Positions 8,988 through 18,154 of a stretch of 35,413 nt of DNA are shown here, one piece after another. Source of the DNA: Sphingomonas palustris. GTDB lineage: Bacteria; Pseudomonadota; Alphaproteobacteria; Sphingomonadales; Sphingomonadaceae. How positions within the stretch are numbered: the stretch's first letter is position 1; each line of letters begins with the position of its first letter. The DNA lies in assembly GCA_026225215.1 (NCBI GenBank), contig JAMFSI010000063.1, positions 1 to 35,413 of the forward strand, in the 5' to 3' direction. The notes under the pieces were generated by a model, which searched no databases, was not told where the DNA came from, and saw only the letters and a list, made by a program, of their open reading frames with translations. The translations under genes were made by a program, and so were the position numbers.

Positions 8988-9391
8988 GTCGCGACAAAGC
9001 CTTCGGGCGGCATCCGGGTGATGAAATGGCCCTTCACGCCGTCCGGCCAGTCGCCATAGCGCACCTGGCCTTCGGCGCTTTGCGCGTGGAGGTTGGCATA
9101 GCTCAGAATGGCCCGCGCCGCCTCTGCCGTGGGCGCGAAATCGCCTAAGATATAGGAGATCTTGCCCGGCGCGCGGATATGCACCGCGCAATGGCGGGAA
9201 CAGGCAAACAGGCAGGGCATCTCCTCGACGGCAATGCCTGCCAGCGCGGGATCAGCACCTTGCACCGCCCGCAATTCCTCGGCCAGCAAGGCGCCACCCC
9301 GCTGGCCGAGACCATCTTCGCGCGCCTCGGCCGAGACGCGGCAGGTCGAACACACCACGACCTGCGGTCCGGTCGAGACTACGCGCAACAT
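8984..9391 (-). CDS. DUF1636 family putative metal-binding (ferredoxin-like) protein
   Basis: 135 residues with five cysteines in a suggestive pattern: C14 and C17 in VVVCSTCRVS, and C60, C64 and C68 in EMPCLFACSRHCAV. This resembles thioredoxin-like [2Fe-2S] ferredoxins and is the signature of the DUF1636 family, often found in alphaproteobacterial cobalamin loci. Its function is not established; a role in handling cobalt, iron-sulfur or corrinoid redox is inference from context. Its ATG shares one base with the btuB stop (TGATG), and its stop overlaps the cobT start, so it is translated as part of the B12 operon and presumably controlled by the same riboswitch. No signal peptide, so cytoplasmic. 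Confidence 0.85.
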   Translation of the reverse strand: MLRVVSTGPQVVVCSTCRVSAEAREDGLGQRGGALLAEELRAVQGADPALAGIAVEEMPCLFACSRHCAVHIRAPGKISYILGDFAPTAEAARAILSYANLHAQSAEGQVRYGDWPDGVKGHFITRMPPEGFVAT

Positions 9392-11403
9392 CAGAAGTGA
9401 GTCCTTATGCCGAGATAGCCGGTACGGCCGAGATTGTTGTAGCCATAGACGGTCTGGTAGACCTTATCGCCGACATTCTCGACCCGGCCAAATACGGTAA
9501 GTTCCGGCGCCAGTTTCCATTCGGCGCGCAGATCGACTAGCGCATAAGCGCCTAGCGTCACCGGAATGCTCGGATAGACGTTGAAATCGGTGTCGTTGCT
9601 GCTGGAAGCGGTGCGCAGTGCAACGCTGGTAGTAAGCCCACCTTTCCAGTCATAGCCGATCGTTGCGTTTGCCAGATGGCGGGGCCTGTTCGGCAATTGC
9701 TGGCCATAAGTTGCGGCGCCCGGCGTGCGATCCTGCGAGGAGACGAAGCTGTAATTGCCGTTCGCGAACAGTCGGCCGATGCGCAAGAAGGCGGCCAGTT
9801 CGAGACCCTTGGCCTTCGCCTTGTCGACGTTGGCGTAATAGCCTTGGCCGAAATTGTTGTAGCAGGCGGCGTAAGCGGGCGGGGGCACCGGCTCGATAGC
9901 GGACGCCGAAGCAGGGCAGTCGTTAAATTCGATGAGGTTAGTGGTGTTGCGCTCGAACCAGGTCGCCGAAGCGCTGAGCACTTTGCCGAGGTGGCGTTCG
10001 AGCCCCACTTCCCAACCCTTGGCAGTCTCGGGCCGAAGCGTGGTGTTCCCGTAATCGCTGTAGAGCTGGTACAGCGAAGGTGCCTTGAAACCCTCATCGT
10101 AATTGGCGCGGATCAGCGTGGCGCCGCCGTCGGGGGTGTAATCGCCGCCGGCGCTGAATATCGTGTGGCCACCATAGACCGAGTGGTGATCGTAGCGCAC
10201 ACCGCCGTTCAGCGTGAGCCCCTTCGTGGGCTCGACCCGGGCCTGACCATAGACGCTGTTAGTGTTCGCGGTGTGCAGCGCGAGGTCATAAGGCGTCGGC
10301 ACATCGTTGACCACGTCGAACGGTGAGCCGGTCTCCATCCGCTCCTCCTTGCGCTCGGCGCCGAATACCAGCTGGATCTGCTGCGACACCTCGAGGCTAC
10401 CCTGATATTCATAGCGCCGGACGCGACCATGGCCGACGAATTGCAGTGCCGGGCTGTCGATCGGGGTATAGCTTTCGTTGTCGGTCTTGTCCTGGAGCAC
10501 CGCGAGACGGTTCTTCCAGCGATCGTCCAACAGCGCGACGTTGAGGCCGGCGTAAACGGTCCATTGCTTGGTCAGGCCATAGTTACCAGCATAGATGTTA
10601 CCCGTATTGAAATCGACGTCCGAATAGGAGTTGCGCCCTGCATCCCAATAGCCGCGCAGATCGAGCGAGACATTGCTGGCGAGATGGAAGGTGGTCGTCG
10701 CGCTGGCAGCCTTGCGGGTATAACCGTTGTCCTGAGTGCCGCCGACGAGCGTCGGGATGCCATCGGTGGTGAAAGCCGAACCCGAGATGCGCCAATCGAC
10801 CAGCGACGAGGTGCCACCGATACCGGCATGGGCATCGACCGTGCGGTGCGAGCCCGCCTCCACCGAAAAATCTTCCTCCAACGGCTTGGTCGGCGCCACG
10901 GTGGTGACGTTGACGATGCCGCCGATCGCATCCGAGCCCCACAGGATCGATTGCGGTCCGCGCAGGATCTCGACGCGGGCGATGTCATCGGCAAAGAGTT
11001 GCGCAAAATCGAAGCCGCCGGCGGGCGCGGTCGGGTCGGACACCCGCATGCCGTCGATCACCACCACAGTCTCATCCTTGTCCGCGCCGCGGATCGAAAG
11101 GCCGGTGGTTTCGCCGTAACCGCCGGCTCGGTTGACGGCGATGCCCGGCGTGCGCTCGAGTACATCGATCAGCGCCAGGGGTTGCGCCGCCTGAATAGCC
11201 TGCTGGTCGAGCACGGTAACGCTGGAGGAAACTTGCGTCTGCGGCACCGGCGTGCGCAGCGCGGTGACGACGATATCCTGCGGGGCGTTAGCATCGTCTG
11301 GGTTGGCAGCGTCGGACGCGGAAGCGGTCTCGGCGTGAAGCGTTGTGGGAAGCACGAGCAGCCCCAGCGGCAGGGCGAGAAGGTAAGCTTTCAAGGTCGG
11401 CAT
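9391..11403 (-). CDS. btuB: BtuB-like TonB-dependent outer-membrane corrinoid receptor
   Basis: 670 residues. A signal peptide (MPTLKAYLLALPLGLLVL, cleavage likely after LHA at residue 24) is followed by the TonB box DIVVTA (43-48) and a plug domain with TPGIAVNRAGGYGETTGLSI, then IDGMRVSDP and RVEILRGPQSILWGSDAIGG in short blocks. A 22-strand-type barrel follows, ending in GYLGIRTHF with the expected terminal aromatic residue. BtuB binds vitamin B12 or cobinamide at the cell surface and passes it to the periplasm using TonB energy. The length and plug resemble BtuB more than the 750-800-residue catabolic receptors in this window. A cobalamin riboswitch upstream supports the call. No btuFCD transporter is in the window. 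Confidence 0.93.
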   Translation of the reverse strand: MPTLKAYLLALPLGLLVLPTTLHAETASASDAANPDDANAPQDIVVTALRTPVPQTQVSSSVTVLDQQAIQAAQPLALIDVLERTPGIAVNRAGGYGETTGLSIRGADKDETVVVIDGMRVSDPTAPAGGFDFAQLFADDIARVEILRGPQSILWGSDAIGGIVNVTTVAPTKPLEEDFSVEAGSHRTVDAHAGIGGTSSLVDWRISGSAFTTDGIPTLVGGTQDNGYTRKAASATTTFHLASNVSLDLRGYWDAGRNSYSDVDFNTGNIYAGNYGLTKQWTVYAGLNVALLDDRWKNRLAVLQDKTDNESYTPIDSPALQFVGHGRVRRYEYQGSLEVSQQIQLVFGAERKEERMETGSPFDVVNDVPTPYDLALHTANTNSVYGQARVEPTKGLTLNGGVRYDHHSVYGGHTIFSAGGDYTPDGGATLIRANYDEGFKAPSLYQLYSDYGNTTLRPETAKGWEVGLERHLGKVLSASATWFERNTTNLIEFNDCPASASAIEPVPPPAYAACYNNFGQGYYANVDKAKAKGLELAAFLRIGRLFANGNYSFVSSQDRTPGAATYGQQLPNRPRHLANATIGYDWKGGLTTSVALRTASSSNDTDFNVYPSIPVTLGAYALVDLRAEWKLAPELTVFGRVENVGDKVYQTVYGYNNLGRTGYLGIRTHF

Positions 11404-11559
11404 GGATCAAGTCCCTTCGGTCAACGGCTTTGTCCGCTGGCCCCAGGGATGCGAGGAATGCTGCCGCCATAGACGCGACACCACTGCTCGCAGGCCAGGG
11501 GCCGGCAAGACGATGGCTGTCGTTACGCGAGGGGTTGCCTCGTCCGCGCCGCACACCCT

Positions 11560-11750
11560 GTCGGCACGAAGAACGACGCGTCAGGCAGGTCTCCTGGCTC
11601 GCGGGTCAACGCCGGTTCGACCGCCTTCTCAGGACCGGGATGGTCCCAATGGCGTGTGGCCGATGGCTCGCCGCTCACAGTTGCAGGGGCAGCCGTAGTC
11701 TCAAACTACGTTCCCTTTGAATCCCCTTGCGGGGAACCTGTCGCTGCCGG
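11560..11750 (-). ncRNA. Cobalamin (AdoCbl-type) riboswitch upstream of btuB-cob operon
   Basis: Reading the minus strand, the leader contains the expected conserved blocks in order: GGTTCCC followed by AAAGGGAAC (about 11738-11710), GCCCCTGCAACTGTGAGCGG (11692-11673, the central core), and the B12 box AGCCAGGAGACCTGCC (11599-11584). Below it, towards btuB, a short hairpin CGAGG...CCTCG could serve the expression platform, and 157 bases separate the aptamer from the btuB ATG. In this class ligand binding normally lowers expression, so the whole operon should be off when B12 is plentiful. Boundaries are approximate because the outer helix P1 was placed by eye. Confidence 0.93.
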
Positions 11751-11751
11751 G

Positions 11752-11780
11752 CCGTTAGATCGCAATGCAGCATGGTGCAA
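11752..11780 (-). promoter_or_regulatory. Likely promoter of the btuB-cob operon
   Basis: On the minus strand TTGCAC (11780-11775) and TAACGG (11757-11752) are 17 bases apart, directly in front of the first riboswitch stem. This would start the transcript just before the aptamer, as expected. The hexamers are partial matches, so the position is likely but not certain. Confidence 0.45.
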
Positions 11781-11923
11781 GAGGGATGCGCCATCTTCGC
11801 TCGCGTCAAGCATGGCAGTGGCATATTCGGCACAGGGCAATGGGTGCCGGTAAGGGCTTGCGCGTTACGCGGGACCAAAACCGGCTTCGGTCGGGTGGGG
11901 CCAATCTTATGCTATCCGGCGCT

Positions 11924-11955
11924 AAAAAAAATGGCCGGGTTTCCCCGGCCATTTC
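11924..11955 (-). terminator. Rho-independent terminator after the 12-kb TonB receptor
   Basis: On the minus strand the hairpin AAATGGCCGGG / CCCGGCCATTT with a GAAA-type loop is followed by eight T (read from 11931 to 11924). It lies 28 bases after the receptor stop at 11984, upstream of the btuB-cob promoter, so it insulates the two transcription units. The stretch from here to 11781 shows no gene or other clear signal. Confidence 0.9.
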
Positions 11956-11983
11956 TCGACTGAAATTGTGTTTGGCGCTGGGC

Positions 11984-14421
11984 TCACTGTGATCCGAAGG
12001 CGTAGCGCAGTTCCAGACCGAACACGCGCGGTGTCGGCATGGTGATGTAAGTGTAATAGGAAGAATATTGCGAAGCAGGCGGCGGCGTGAAGGGCGAGCC
12101 TGGGGTATTGGCGTTGATATTGCCGCCATAGGTTGCCAGCCGGGTCTGGTTGTTGGTCAGGTTTTCGACGAAGACCTTGGCTTCCCAACCGGCATGCGGC
12201 GAACGCACCCCGACATAGAGATTGAGAATGCCATAGGCCGGCTGCTTGTCGTAAGGCAGCGACGGATCGAGCGGTGTGGCGCCGTGGAAGGCGAACTGGG
12301 TATGCACGAAGCCGGTGATCGAATCCGTGATCCGGTGGTTATAATCGGCGTGAACCGTGGCCTCGAACTTCGGCGAGAACGAGGTCGGCCCGCCCGCGCA
12401 GGTGCCCACCGGGTTTGCGGCGCTCAAGGTCGAGATCGGTTGCGAGCAGGGCACTCGCGCCCCGCCGGTGACGCGGCCATCGACATAGCTGAATGTCGAA
12501 CCGATGCTGAACGCGCGCGAGTAAGCGTAGTTGAGGGTGCCTTCCACGCCGTCGACCTTGGCGGGGACGTTTTCCGTACCCAGCGAGATCAGCGGCACCG
12601 GCGAGCCCGCGGCATCGAGATATTCGACGTAACCGGCCGAGGTATATTGGAAGTTGTGGAAGTCCTGATGGAAGTAGTCGAGGTTGAACGTGAGCTTGCG
12701 ATCCAGCAACTGCGACTTGAAGCCGATCTCGTAAGAGGTCGATTTTTCAGGCTGGATCTGGTAGAATTGGGACGGGCCGTTGTAGATGCTGCCGACCGAG
12801 AAGGGCGTAAACTCGAAGCCGAGATTGAGGCCGCCCGGACGATAGGCCGAACCGGCGTTGACATAGGCCATGAAGGCCGGGGTGAAGTGATAGGAGCCCG
12901 AAGCCGACCAGACCCACGCCGTGGTGCGGACAACAGTGGGTTTGCCAAGAGCGTCGGGGGCGCCGGGGTCTTTGTCGATCAAGTGGCGTGCGCCGCCTGA
13001 AAGTTCCAGCTTGTCGGTCGGGTGAGCGGTGATGTTGCCGAAATACGACCATTCATCATACGTGCTGGGGCCGATAAAATCGGCGGGAGTGTAAATGTTG
13101 GCGTATATGGTAGTAAGCGGTGCGATTTGCGGCGAGTAGCGATTGACGGTGTTGGCATAGACCATCATCCCACCGATCACATAATCGAAGATGCCGAGGA
13201 TGCGATCTTCCGAAGCCAGGCGAATTTCGTGCGACTGGTTGTAGCCATCGGAGATCGAGAGCTTGTTATAGGGATTGGCCAGGCCATTGCTTGATCCGAC
13301 CCCATAAGCGGGGGGGCTTGCTGGGTTGACACCGCTGGCGGCCACCGAGGGGGCGTTGTTGAAGAAGTCGGCGCCATCTTGAGGCTCGGCATCGCGCAGC
13401 AGCCCATGGGTATAGGCGCCGACATAGCTCAGCTTCTGGCCCAGCACATGCCAGTCGATCTTGCCGGTGAAGACGTCGGCCTCGATCGATGTCTCGCGCT
13501 GGCCGTTCACGGTTGAATCGCGGTCGCCCACGGCGACCAGCGGCCCCGGTCCGCAAGGCTGGCTCGGATCGATCAGGCAGGTCGATTCGGTCTGGAGATT
13601 GGCCTGGTTGTGATTGACCGTGCGCTGATACATCACGTTGAATTCAAGGCTGTCGATCGGTTGGAAGCGCGCACTGATGCGGTTGCTCCAGATCCGGTTG
13701 TAATTGCCTTGCGGATAGAGCGACGGCTGGCCCGGCACCGAGCTGATCGAGCGGATATTGTTGCCCTCATTGTCATCGACTTCGCCGGCCAGGCGGATTG
13801 CCAGAACGCCGGGGATCACCGGGGCGTTGAGCGCATAATCCTCGCGCAGGCCATGGACGTTGGTTTCGCCGGTGAACTGGGCATAGCCGCCCCATTTGTA
13901 GAGATCGGGCGCCTTGGTGGTGGCGGTGATCGAGCCCGAAGGCGACGAGCGACCGCGCAGCGTGCCTTGCGGACCCTTCAGTACTTCGATCTGGCCAAGG
14001 TCGTACATCGACTGGAAGAAGATATTGGGGATGACGTTAGCATCGTTCAGGTAAAGCTGGACGGTGGGCGCGGTCAGGCCGGTATCGACGTCGAAGTTGG
14101 TGCCGCGAATATTGATGTTCTCCACCTCGGCATTGCCCGAGTTGCGAATGTCGAGACCGGGCACGAGGCTGGAGACATCCTCGAACTTCTGGATGTTGTT
14201 CTGGCGCAGATCGGCGCTGGTTACGGCGTCTACCCCTTGGGGACGTCCTGCAGCCGTTCTTCGCGGCGGCGGGCCTCGACGACGATATCGGCGGGATTGG
14301 TAATCGAGGCGGTGTTCGCTGCATCGGGGCTGGGTGCCGACCCGGCATTCTGCGCCAGGGCAGGGCTTGAAAGCGCAACCAAACTCACACCAACAAACGC
14401 CAAATTACGCAAAGCCCGCAT
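11984..14421 (-). pseudogene. Large TonB-dependent receptor with a single-base frameshift in a G/C run
   Basis: A catabolic-type TonB receptor of about 810 residues split between two frames. The first frame (ATG at 14421, GGGAG ten bases upstream) encodes a signal peptide ending ALA/Q, the TonB box DIVVEA (45-50) and RRREERLQDVPKG, then stops at TAG 14232-14230. The next frame continues the expected sequence VDAVTSADLRQNNIQKF, EDVSSLVPGLDIRN, RGTNFDVDTGL, IEVLKGPQGTLRGRSSPSGS, and a full barrel ending VFGLELRYAFGSQ. Adding one G to the run GGGG (14236-14233) restores one reading frame. The downstream 726-residue part has no signal peptide and could not be exported alone. It is a paralogue of the receptor at 19110. 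Whether this is a true inactivation, a slippage switch or a sequencing error cannot be told here. A strong terminator follows it. Confidence 0.85.
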
Positions 14422-14442
14422 CCCATATCTCCCAAATGCATG

Positions 14443-14503
14443 GAATCGCATTTTGCGATTCTTGATTGGGCGAACGCTTAGGTAAGTGTGGCAAGATCGT
14501 CAA
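14443..14503 (-). promoter_or_regulatory. Promoter and perfect 19-bp palindrome in front of the 12-kb TonB receptor
   Basis: On the minus strand TTGACG (14503-14498), 17 bases, TAAGCG (14480-14475), then after 13 bases the palindrome GAATCGCAAAATGCGATTC (14461-14443), whose 8-bp arms are perfect around an AAA centre. It ends 21 bases before the ATG. The position over the start of transcription suggests a repressor operator. The outer ATCG...CGAT letters resemble the 24.7-kb palindrome, but the spacing is one base longer. Confidence 0.6.
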
Positions 14504-14805
14504 CAGTCTACGGCTTGATCGCATGTTTGTCGATTAGGCTCGCCTGTTGTTACAAATGTAAATCCCGGAGCAACTACTTGCGATCCGATCGCGGCTCATT
14601 TGACAGGTGGGAAGAAAAAAGTTATGCGATCGCTTAATCAAATGAGGGGAGGGCTGTGCCGGGTTTGCGGCTGAGCCGACGGACTGGATGCCTAAAAATA
14701 GTGCCGATTGGGATTCGATAGAAACCCAAATGCGGGCTTCCTGACATTATCGCAGCGGCGTGACCGTTCAGTTTGTTCGAGAACAGATAATCATAGGGGT
14801 GAAGG
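14462..14805. other. Divergent intergenic region between the TonB receptor and the EthD gene
   Basis: About 340 bases without a gene. It holds the receptor promoter on the minus strand, a dyad TTACAAATGTAA (14550-14561, 5-bp arms around AA/TT), and a plus-strand promoter candidate. Around 14640-14805 there is nothing else recognisable apart from the GGGGTGAAGG ribosome site in front of the EthD start. Confidence 0.5.
14600..14637 (+). promoter_or_regulatory. Candidate promoter for the EthD-reductase-flavoenzyme operon
   Basis: TTGACA (14600-14605), 17 bases, TATGCG (14623-14628). The -10 is embedded in an imperfect dyad TTATGCGATCGCTTAA (14622-14637, one mismatched pair), which could be an operator. 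This would give a leader of about 170 bases before the EthD ATG. The -10 is a weak match, so the start site is uncertain. Confidence 0.4.
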
Positions 14806-15276
14806 ATGTATAAGGTTGTTCATCTGGTAAAACGCCAGAGCCATCTGACGCATGAGCAATTTCGCGAGCATTTCGAGCGATCGCATGCTGCCATGGCCAT
14901 GAAATTCTGTGGCCATCTGTTTCTGGAATATCGCCGCAATTACGTGAACAAGGTGCTGGGCGGCGGTGATCCGCGCGTGGCTGGCAGCGGTTTTGGCGAG
15001 ATTGAGTGGGATTGGGATCTGCTGTCGGAATGGATCCTGCCGAATGAGGAGGCTTTCCTGGAGATCCAGCGCATGATGGAAGCGCCGGAACTCAAGCATT
15101 ACTTCCAGGAAGACGAGGATCGCTTCATCGCGCGCCAGCATATCGTGATGATGCCTTGCACGGCGGTGTGCAGTACCGGCAACACCTTTGTGCAGAAGGA
15201 CACGGTCTTCGACACGCCGACCGGCGAGCCATCCTGGGAAGGCTACCAAAACTGGCCGCAGTTGAAGCGCTGGTAA
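14806..15276 (+). CDS. EthD-domain (dimeric alpha/beta barrel) protein
   Basis: 156 residues. The N-terminus MYKVVHLVKRQSHLTHEQF, then REHFERSHAA at about 20-29, is the EthD/stress-responsive barrel signature (K-x-hydrophobic ... F-x-x-H). The protein continues with RRNYVNKVLGGGDPR, WDWDLLSEWIL and the C-terminal WEGYQNWPQLKRW. EthD proteins form small ferredoxin-like dimers and often accompany degradative oxidoreductases; their exact reaction is generally unknown, and some act as cyclases, decarboxylases or lyases. A GGGGTGAAGG ribosome site precedes the ATG. It is followed after 74 bases by the DapB-fold reductase on the same strand, so it probably opens the catabolic operon running to 18.1 kb. 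Function here: unassigned. Confidence 0.8.
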   Translation: MYKVVHLVKRQSHLTHEQFREHFERSHAAMAMKFCGHLFLEYRRNYVNKVLGGGDPRVAGSGFGEIEWDWDLLSEWILPNEEAFLEIQRMMEAPELKHYFQEDEDRFIARQHIVMMPCTAVCSTGNTFVQKDTVFDTPTGEPSWEGYQNWPQLKRW

Positions 15277-15350
15277 GCTATAACGCTACACGGCATAAAG
15301 AAGCAGAGCCTGAAGATATCGGGCCTGGAAATATCGGAGAGAGTGAACCC

Positions 15351-16421
15351 ATGGCTACATCCACTCAACCGGCTCGCAAGCGCTATCGCGTCGTGCAATG
15401 GGCCACGGGCAATGTCGGCTCGCGCGCCTTGCGCCGGGCGATCGAGCATCCCGATCTGGATGTCGTCGGTGTTTGGGTTCATGGCGCGAACAAGGTTGGG
15501 CGCGATGCCGGGGAGCTGGCCGGGATTGCGCCGATCGGTGTGGCGGCAACCAATCGCCTCGATGATGTGCTGGCGCTGAGGCCGGATTGTGTCCTCTACA
15601 TGCCGCATGTCTGCGATTTCGACGAGATCTGCCAGATCCTTGAATCGGGCAGCAATATCGTCACCACCCGGATGGAATTGCAGAACCCCGCCGCGTTCGA
15701 TGCCGCCATTTGCGCCAGGGTGGAAGCGGCCTGCCAGCGCGGCGGCACCTCGATCCACGCGACCGGCGCCAGCCCCGGCTTTATCAGCGAGGCGCTGCCG
15801 ATCGTACTCGCCTCGATCCAGCGCCGGCTCGATCACCTCGCCATCGATGAATTCGCCGATTGTTCTTCGCGCGATTCGCCCGAGATGCTGTTCGACATGA
15901 TGGGCTTCGGCAAGGCGCCCGGCCCGATCAATGAAGGCCAGTTGCATCATGCGCAGCTATGCTTCGGGCCTTCGCTGCAACTGCTGGCCACCGCGCTGGG
16001 GCTGCCGTTCGACAGCATCGAGGTGGTCGGCGCGCAGGGTGTGACGCGCAATGACGTGCATATCGCTGCAGGCATCGTGCCCAAGGGCACCGTTGCTGCC
16101 ACCAAGACGACCGTCTCGGGGATTCGTGGCGGCAAGGCGTTGATGAGCTTTACCACCACCTGGTTCGTGTCCACCGATGTCGAGACCAGCGATGGCGCGG
16201 AATGGGAGTTCCGCACACCGTCCGGGTGGCGCGTCCTGCTGCAGGGGGATTGTCCGCTGGATATCTCGATTTCCTATCCGGTGGCGCCCGAGGACTATGC
16301 CGATATGACCCCTGGCCTGACCGCGCATCGCCCGATCAACGCCGTGCCCTATGTCTGCGATGCGGCGCCGGGTATCCGCACGACCATCGATCTGCCACAG
16401 ATCATTGCTCGGCTGGCCTGA
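15351..16421 (+). CDS. DapB-fold NAD(P)H-dependent oxidoreductase (2,4-diaminopentanoate dehydrogenase-like)
   Basis: 356 residues from the ATG at 15351, which has GGAGAGAG about seven bases upstream. The Rossmann start RYRVVQWATGNVGSRALRRA (about 11-30) with QWATG-x-VG is typical of the dihydrodipicolinate-reductase-like family seen in many actinobacterial and sphingomonad catabolic loci. Further blocks are HPDLDVVGVWVHGANKVG, GIAPIGVAATN, HATGASPGFISEALP and the C-terminal IRTTIDLPQIIARLA. The family reduces or oxidises C=N or C=O bonds with NAD(P)H; many members remain uncharacterised. The gene lies 10 bases upstream of the flavoenzyme, so the two are co-transcribed. A broken copy of a related gene occurs at 26.0-26.3 kb in this window. 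Confidence 0.85.
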   Translation: MATSTQPARKRYRVVQWATGNVGSRALRRAIEHPDLDVVGVWVHGANKVGRDAGELAGIAPIGVAATNRLDDVLALRPDCVLYMPHVCDFDEICQILESGSNIVTTRMELQNPAAFDAAICARVEAACQRGGTSIHATGASPGFISEALPIVLASIQRRLDHLAIDEFADCSSRDSPEMLFDMMGFGKAPGPINEGQLHHAQLCFGPSLQLLATALGLPFDSIEVVGAQGVTRNDVHIAAGIVPKGTVAATKTTVSGIRGGKALMSFTTTWFVSTDVETSDGAEWEFRTPSGWRVLLQGDCPLDISISYPVAPEDYADMTPGLTAHRPINAVPYVCDAAPGIRTTIDLPQIIARLA

Positions 16422-16431
16422 AGAGAAACCT

Positions 16432-18102
16432 ATGGATGAAGTCTTCGACTTTGTAATCGTCGGCAGCGGCGGTGGCTCGATGTGCGCCGCGCTGGTGGTG
16501 CGGGCGGCGGGGCTCTCCGCGCTGATCCTCGAAAAGACCGATTTGTTCGGCGGCACCACGGCGAAATCGGGCGGGGTCATGTGGATTCCCAACAGCAACT
16601 TCGCCGCCGGGGACGGTGTCGCTGACAGTGCCGAGCAAGCGATGCTCTATCTCGATACGCTGGTCGGCGATCACAACGACACGCCGGGCGCATCGCGCGC
16701 GCGGCGGCAGGCTTATGTCACCGAAGCGCCGCGCATGGCGGATTTCCTGGTCGATCAGGGCATCAAGCTGCGGCGGCATCAGGGGTGGCCGGATTATAAC
16801 AGCGAACTGCCCGGCGCTGCCCAAAGTGGGCGCGCGATCTATGCCGAATTGTTCGATGCTTCGGTGCTGGGCGCCGAGCGTCACAATCTGCGCCCCAATT
16901 TCGTGCCCGTGCCGCTCAAGACCGACGAGATGTGGGATTTGGCGCTGCTCAAGACGACGTGGCGTGGCAAGCTGGCGATGGCCAAGGTCGCGCTGCGGAT
17001 GATGACCGCCAAGCTGACCGGCAAGCATTGGGTCGGCAGCGGTGCGGCGCTGCAGGGGCGGATGTTTCATAAGGCCCTGCAGGAAGGCGTCGATATGCGC
17101 CGCAATGCCGGGGTCGAGCAATTGCTGGTGGGTGACGATGGTCGCGTGACTGGGGTGATGGCGCGGATCAATGGCACGCCGCGGCGGATCGGGGCGCGGC
17201 ATGGCGTGCTGATCAATGCCGGCGGCTTTGCCCATAACCAGGCGATGCGCGATATCTACCAGCCGGGAACCTCGGCTGAGTGGACCGCGACTTGCCCCGG
17301 CGATACCGGTGAGATGATCCGCGAGATGATCCGCGTCGGCGCGGCTATCGCCCAGATGGACGAAATGGTCGGCAACCAGATAGCGCTGCCGCCGAACGCG
17401 CCGGACCGGCTGGCGATGGTGGTGTCCGAACTGACCAAACCGCATTCGATCGTCGTCGATCAGTCGGGCGAGCGCTACCTCAACGAAGCGCAATCCTATA
17501 TGTCGTTCTGCCAGACGATGCTGGCGCGCAACCAGACGGTGCCTGCGGTGCCGAGCTGGCTGGTGTTCGATAGCCAGTACCTCGCCAAATACATGGTCGC
17601 CGGCACGCTGCCGGGTTCGAAAAAGCCGCCGGAATGGTTTACCAGCGGCTGGATGAAGCGCGCCGACACGGTAGCGGCGCTGGCGGAGCAATGCGGGATC
17701 GACCCGGCCCGGCTCGAAGCTTCGGTACAGCGCTTCAATGGTTTTGCCCGCAGCGGCGTCGATCAGGATTTCCGGCGCGGAGATCGCGCGTATGACCGTT
17801 TCCTCGGCGATCGCGCCCATGCGCCGTCAGCGTCGATGGGAGCGATCGAGCGTGGGCCGTTCTATGCCTATCAATTCTATCCCGGCGATGTCGGCACGTA
17901 TGGCGGCGCGGTTACCGATATCCATGCCCGGGTGCTGCGCGAGGACGGCACGGTCATTCCGGGGCTTTATGCGACCGGGACATCGACCGCGAGCGTCATG
18001 GGTCGGGCTTACCCCGGTGCCGGATCGAGTGTTGGCCCCTCGTTCGTCTGGGGCTATGTCGCGGCTCAGCACGCCATGACCGCAGCGGGTGAGGGCAAGT
18101 AA
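16432..18102 (+). CDS. FAD-dependent 3-ketosteroid-delta1-dehydrogenase-like oxidoreductase
   Basis: 556 residues. The FAD-binding Rossmann motif GSGGGSMCAAL (11-21), acidic E34 in LILEKTDLFGGTTAKSGG, and the C-terminal flavin/substrate block GTYGGAVTD (488-496), GLYATGTSTASVMGRAYPGAG (described in pieces, 512-531) and GPSFVWGYVAAQHA are the hallmarks of the KstD/fumarate-reductase-like flavoprotein family. KstD introduces a C1-C2 double bond next to a ring ketone; relatives act on other cyclic ketones. The length is close to known KstDs (about 510-570). Start ATG 16432 follows AAGAGAAACCT. It is the third gene of the EthD-reductase run, with 52 bases before tetR. Substrate is not proven to be a steroid. 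Confidence 0.88.
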   Translation: MDEVFDFVIVGSGGGSMCAALVVRAAGLSALILEKTDLFGGTTAKSGGVMWIPNSNFAAGDGVADSAEQAMLYLDTLVGDHNDTPGASRARRQAYVTEAPRMADFLVDQGIKLRRHQGWPDYNSELPGAAQSGRAIYAELFDASVLGAERHNLRPNFVPVPLKTDEMWDLALLKTTWRGKLAMAKVALRMMTAKLTGKHWVGSGAALQGRMFHKALQEGVDMRRNAGVEQLLVGDDGRVTGVMARINGTPRRIGARHGVLINAGGFAHNQAMRDIYQPGTSAEWTATCPGDTGEMIREMIRVGAAIAQMDEMVGNQIALPPNAPDRLAMVVSELTKPHSIVVDQSGERYLNEAQSYMSFCQTMLARNQTVPAVPSWLVFDSQYLAKYMVAGTLPGSKKPPEWFTSGWMKRADTVAALAEQCGIDPARLEASVQRFNGFARSGVDQDFRRGDRAYDRFLGDRAHAPSASMGAIERGPFYAYQFYPGDVGTYGGAVTDIHARVLREDGTVIPGLYATGTSTASVMGRAYPGAGSSVGPSFVWGYVAAQHAMTAAGEGK

Positions 18103-18154
18103 GCCGCGTTCCCGTCCCCGGCGGCTCTTTGCCACTTCGTGAGAGGCATTTTGA

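Noticed and set aside
14622..14637. Dyad over the -10 of the EthD promoter as a member of the CGAxATATCGA regulon
   Set aside because: Its core GCGATCGC differs and lies on the -10 and not 15 bases after it, so it does not fit that operator.
16402..17820. 472-codon minus-strand frame opposite the KstD-like gene
   Set aside because: Antisense shadow of a gene with clear FAD motifs; no motif of its own.
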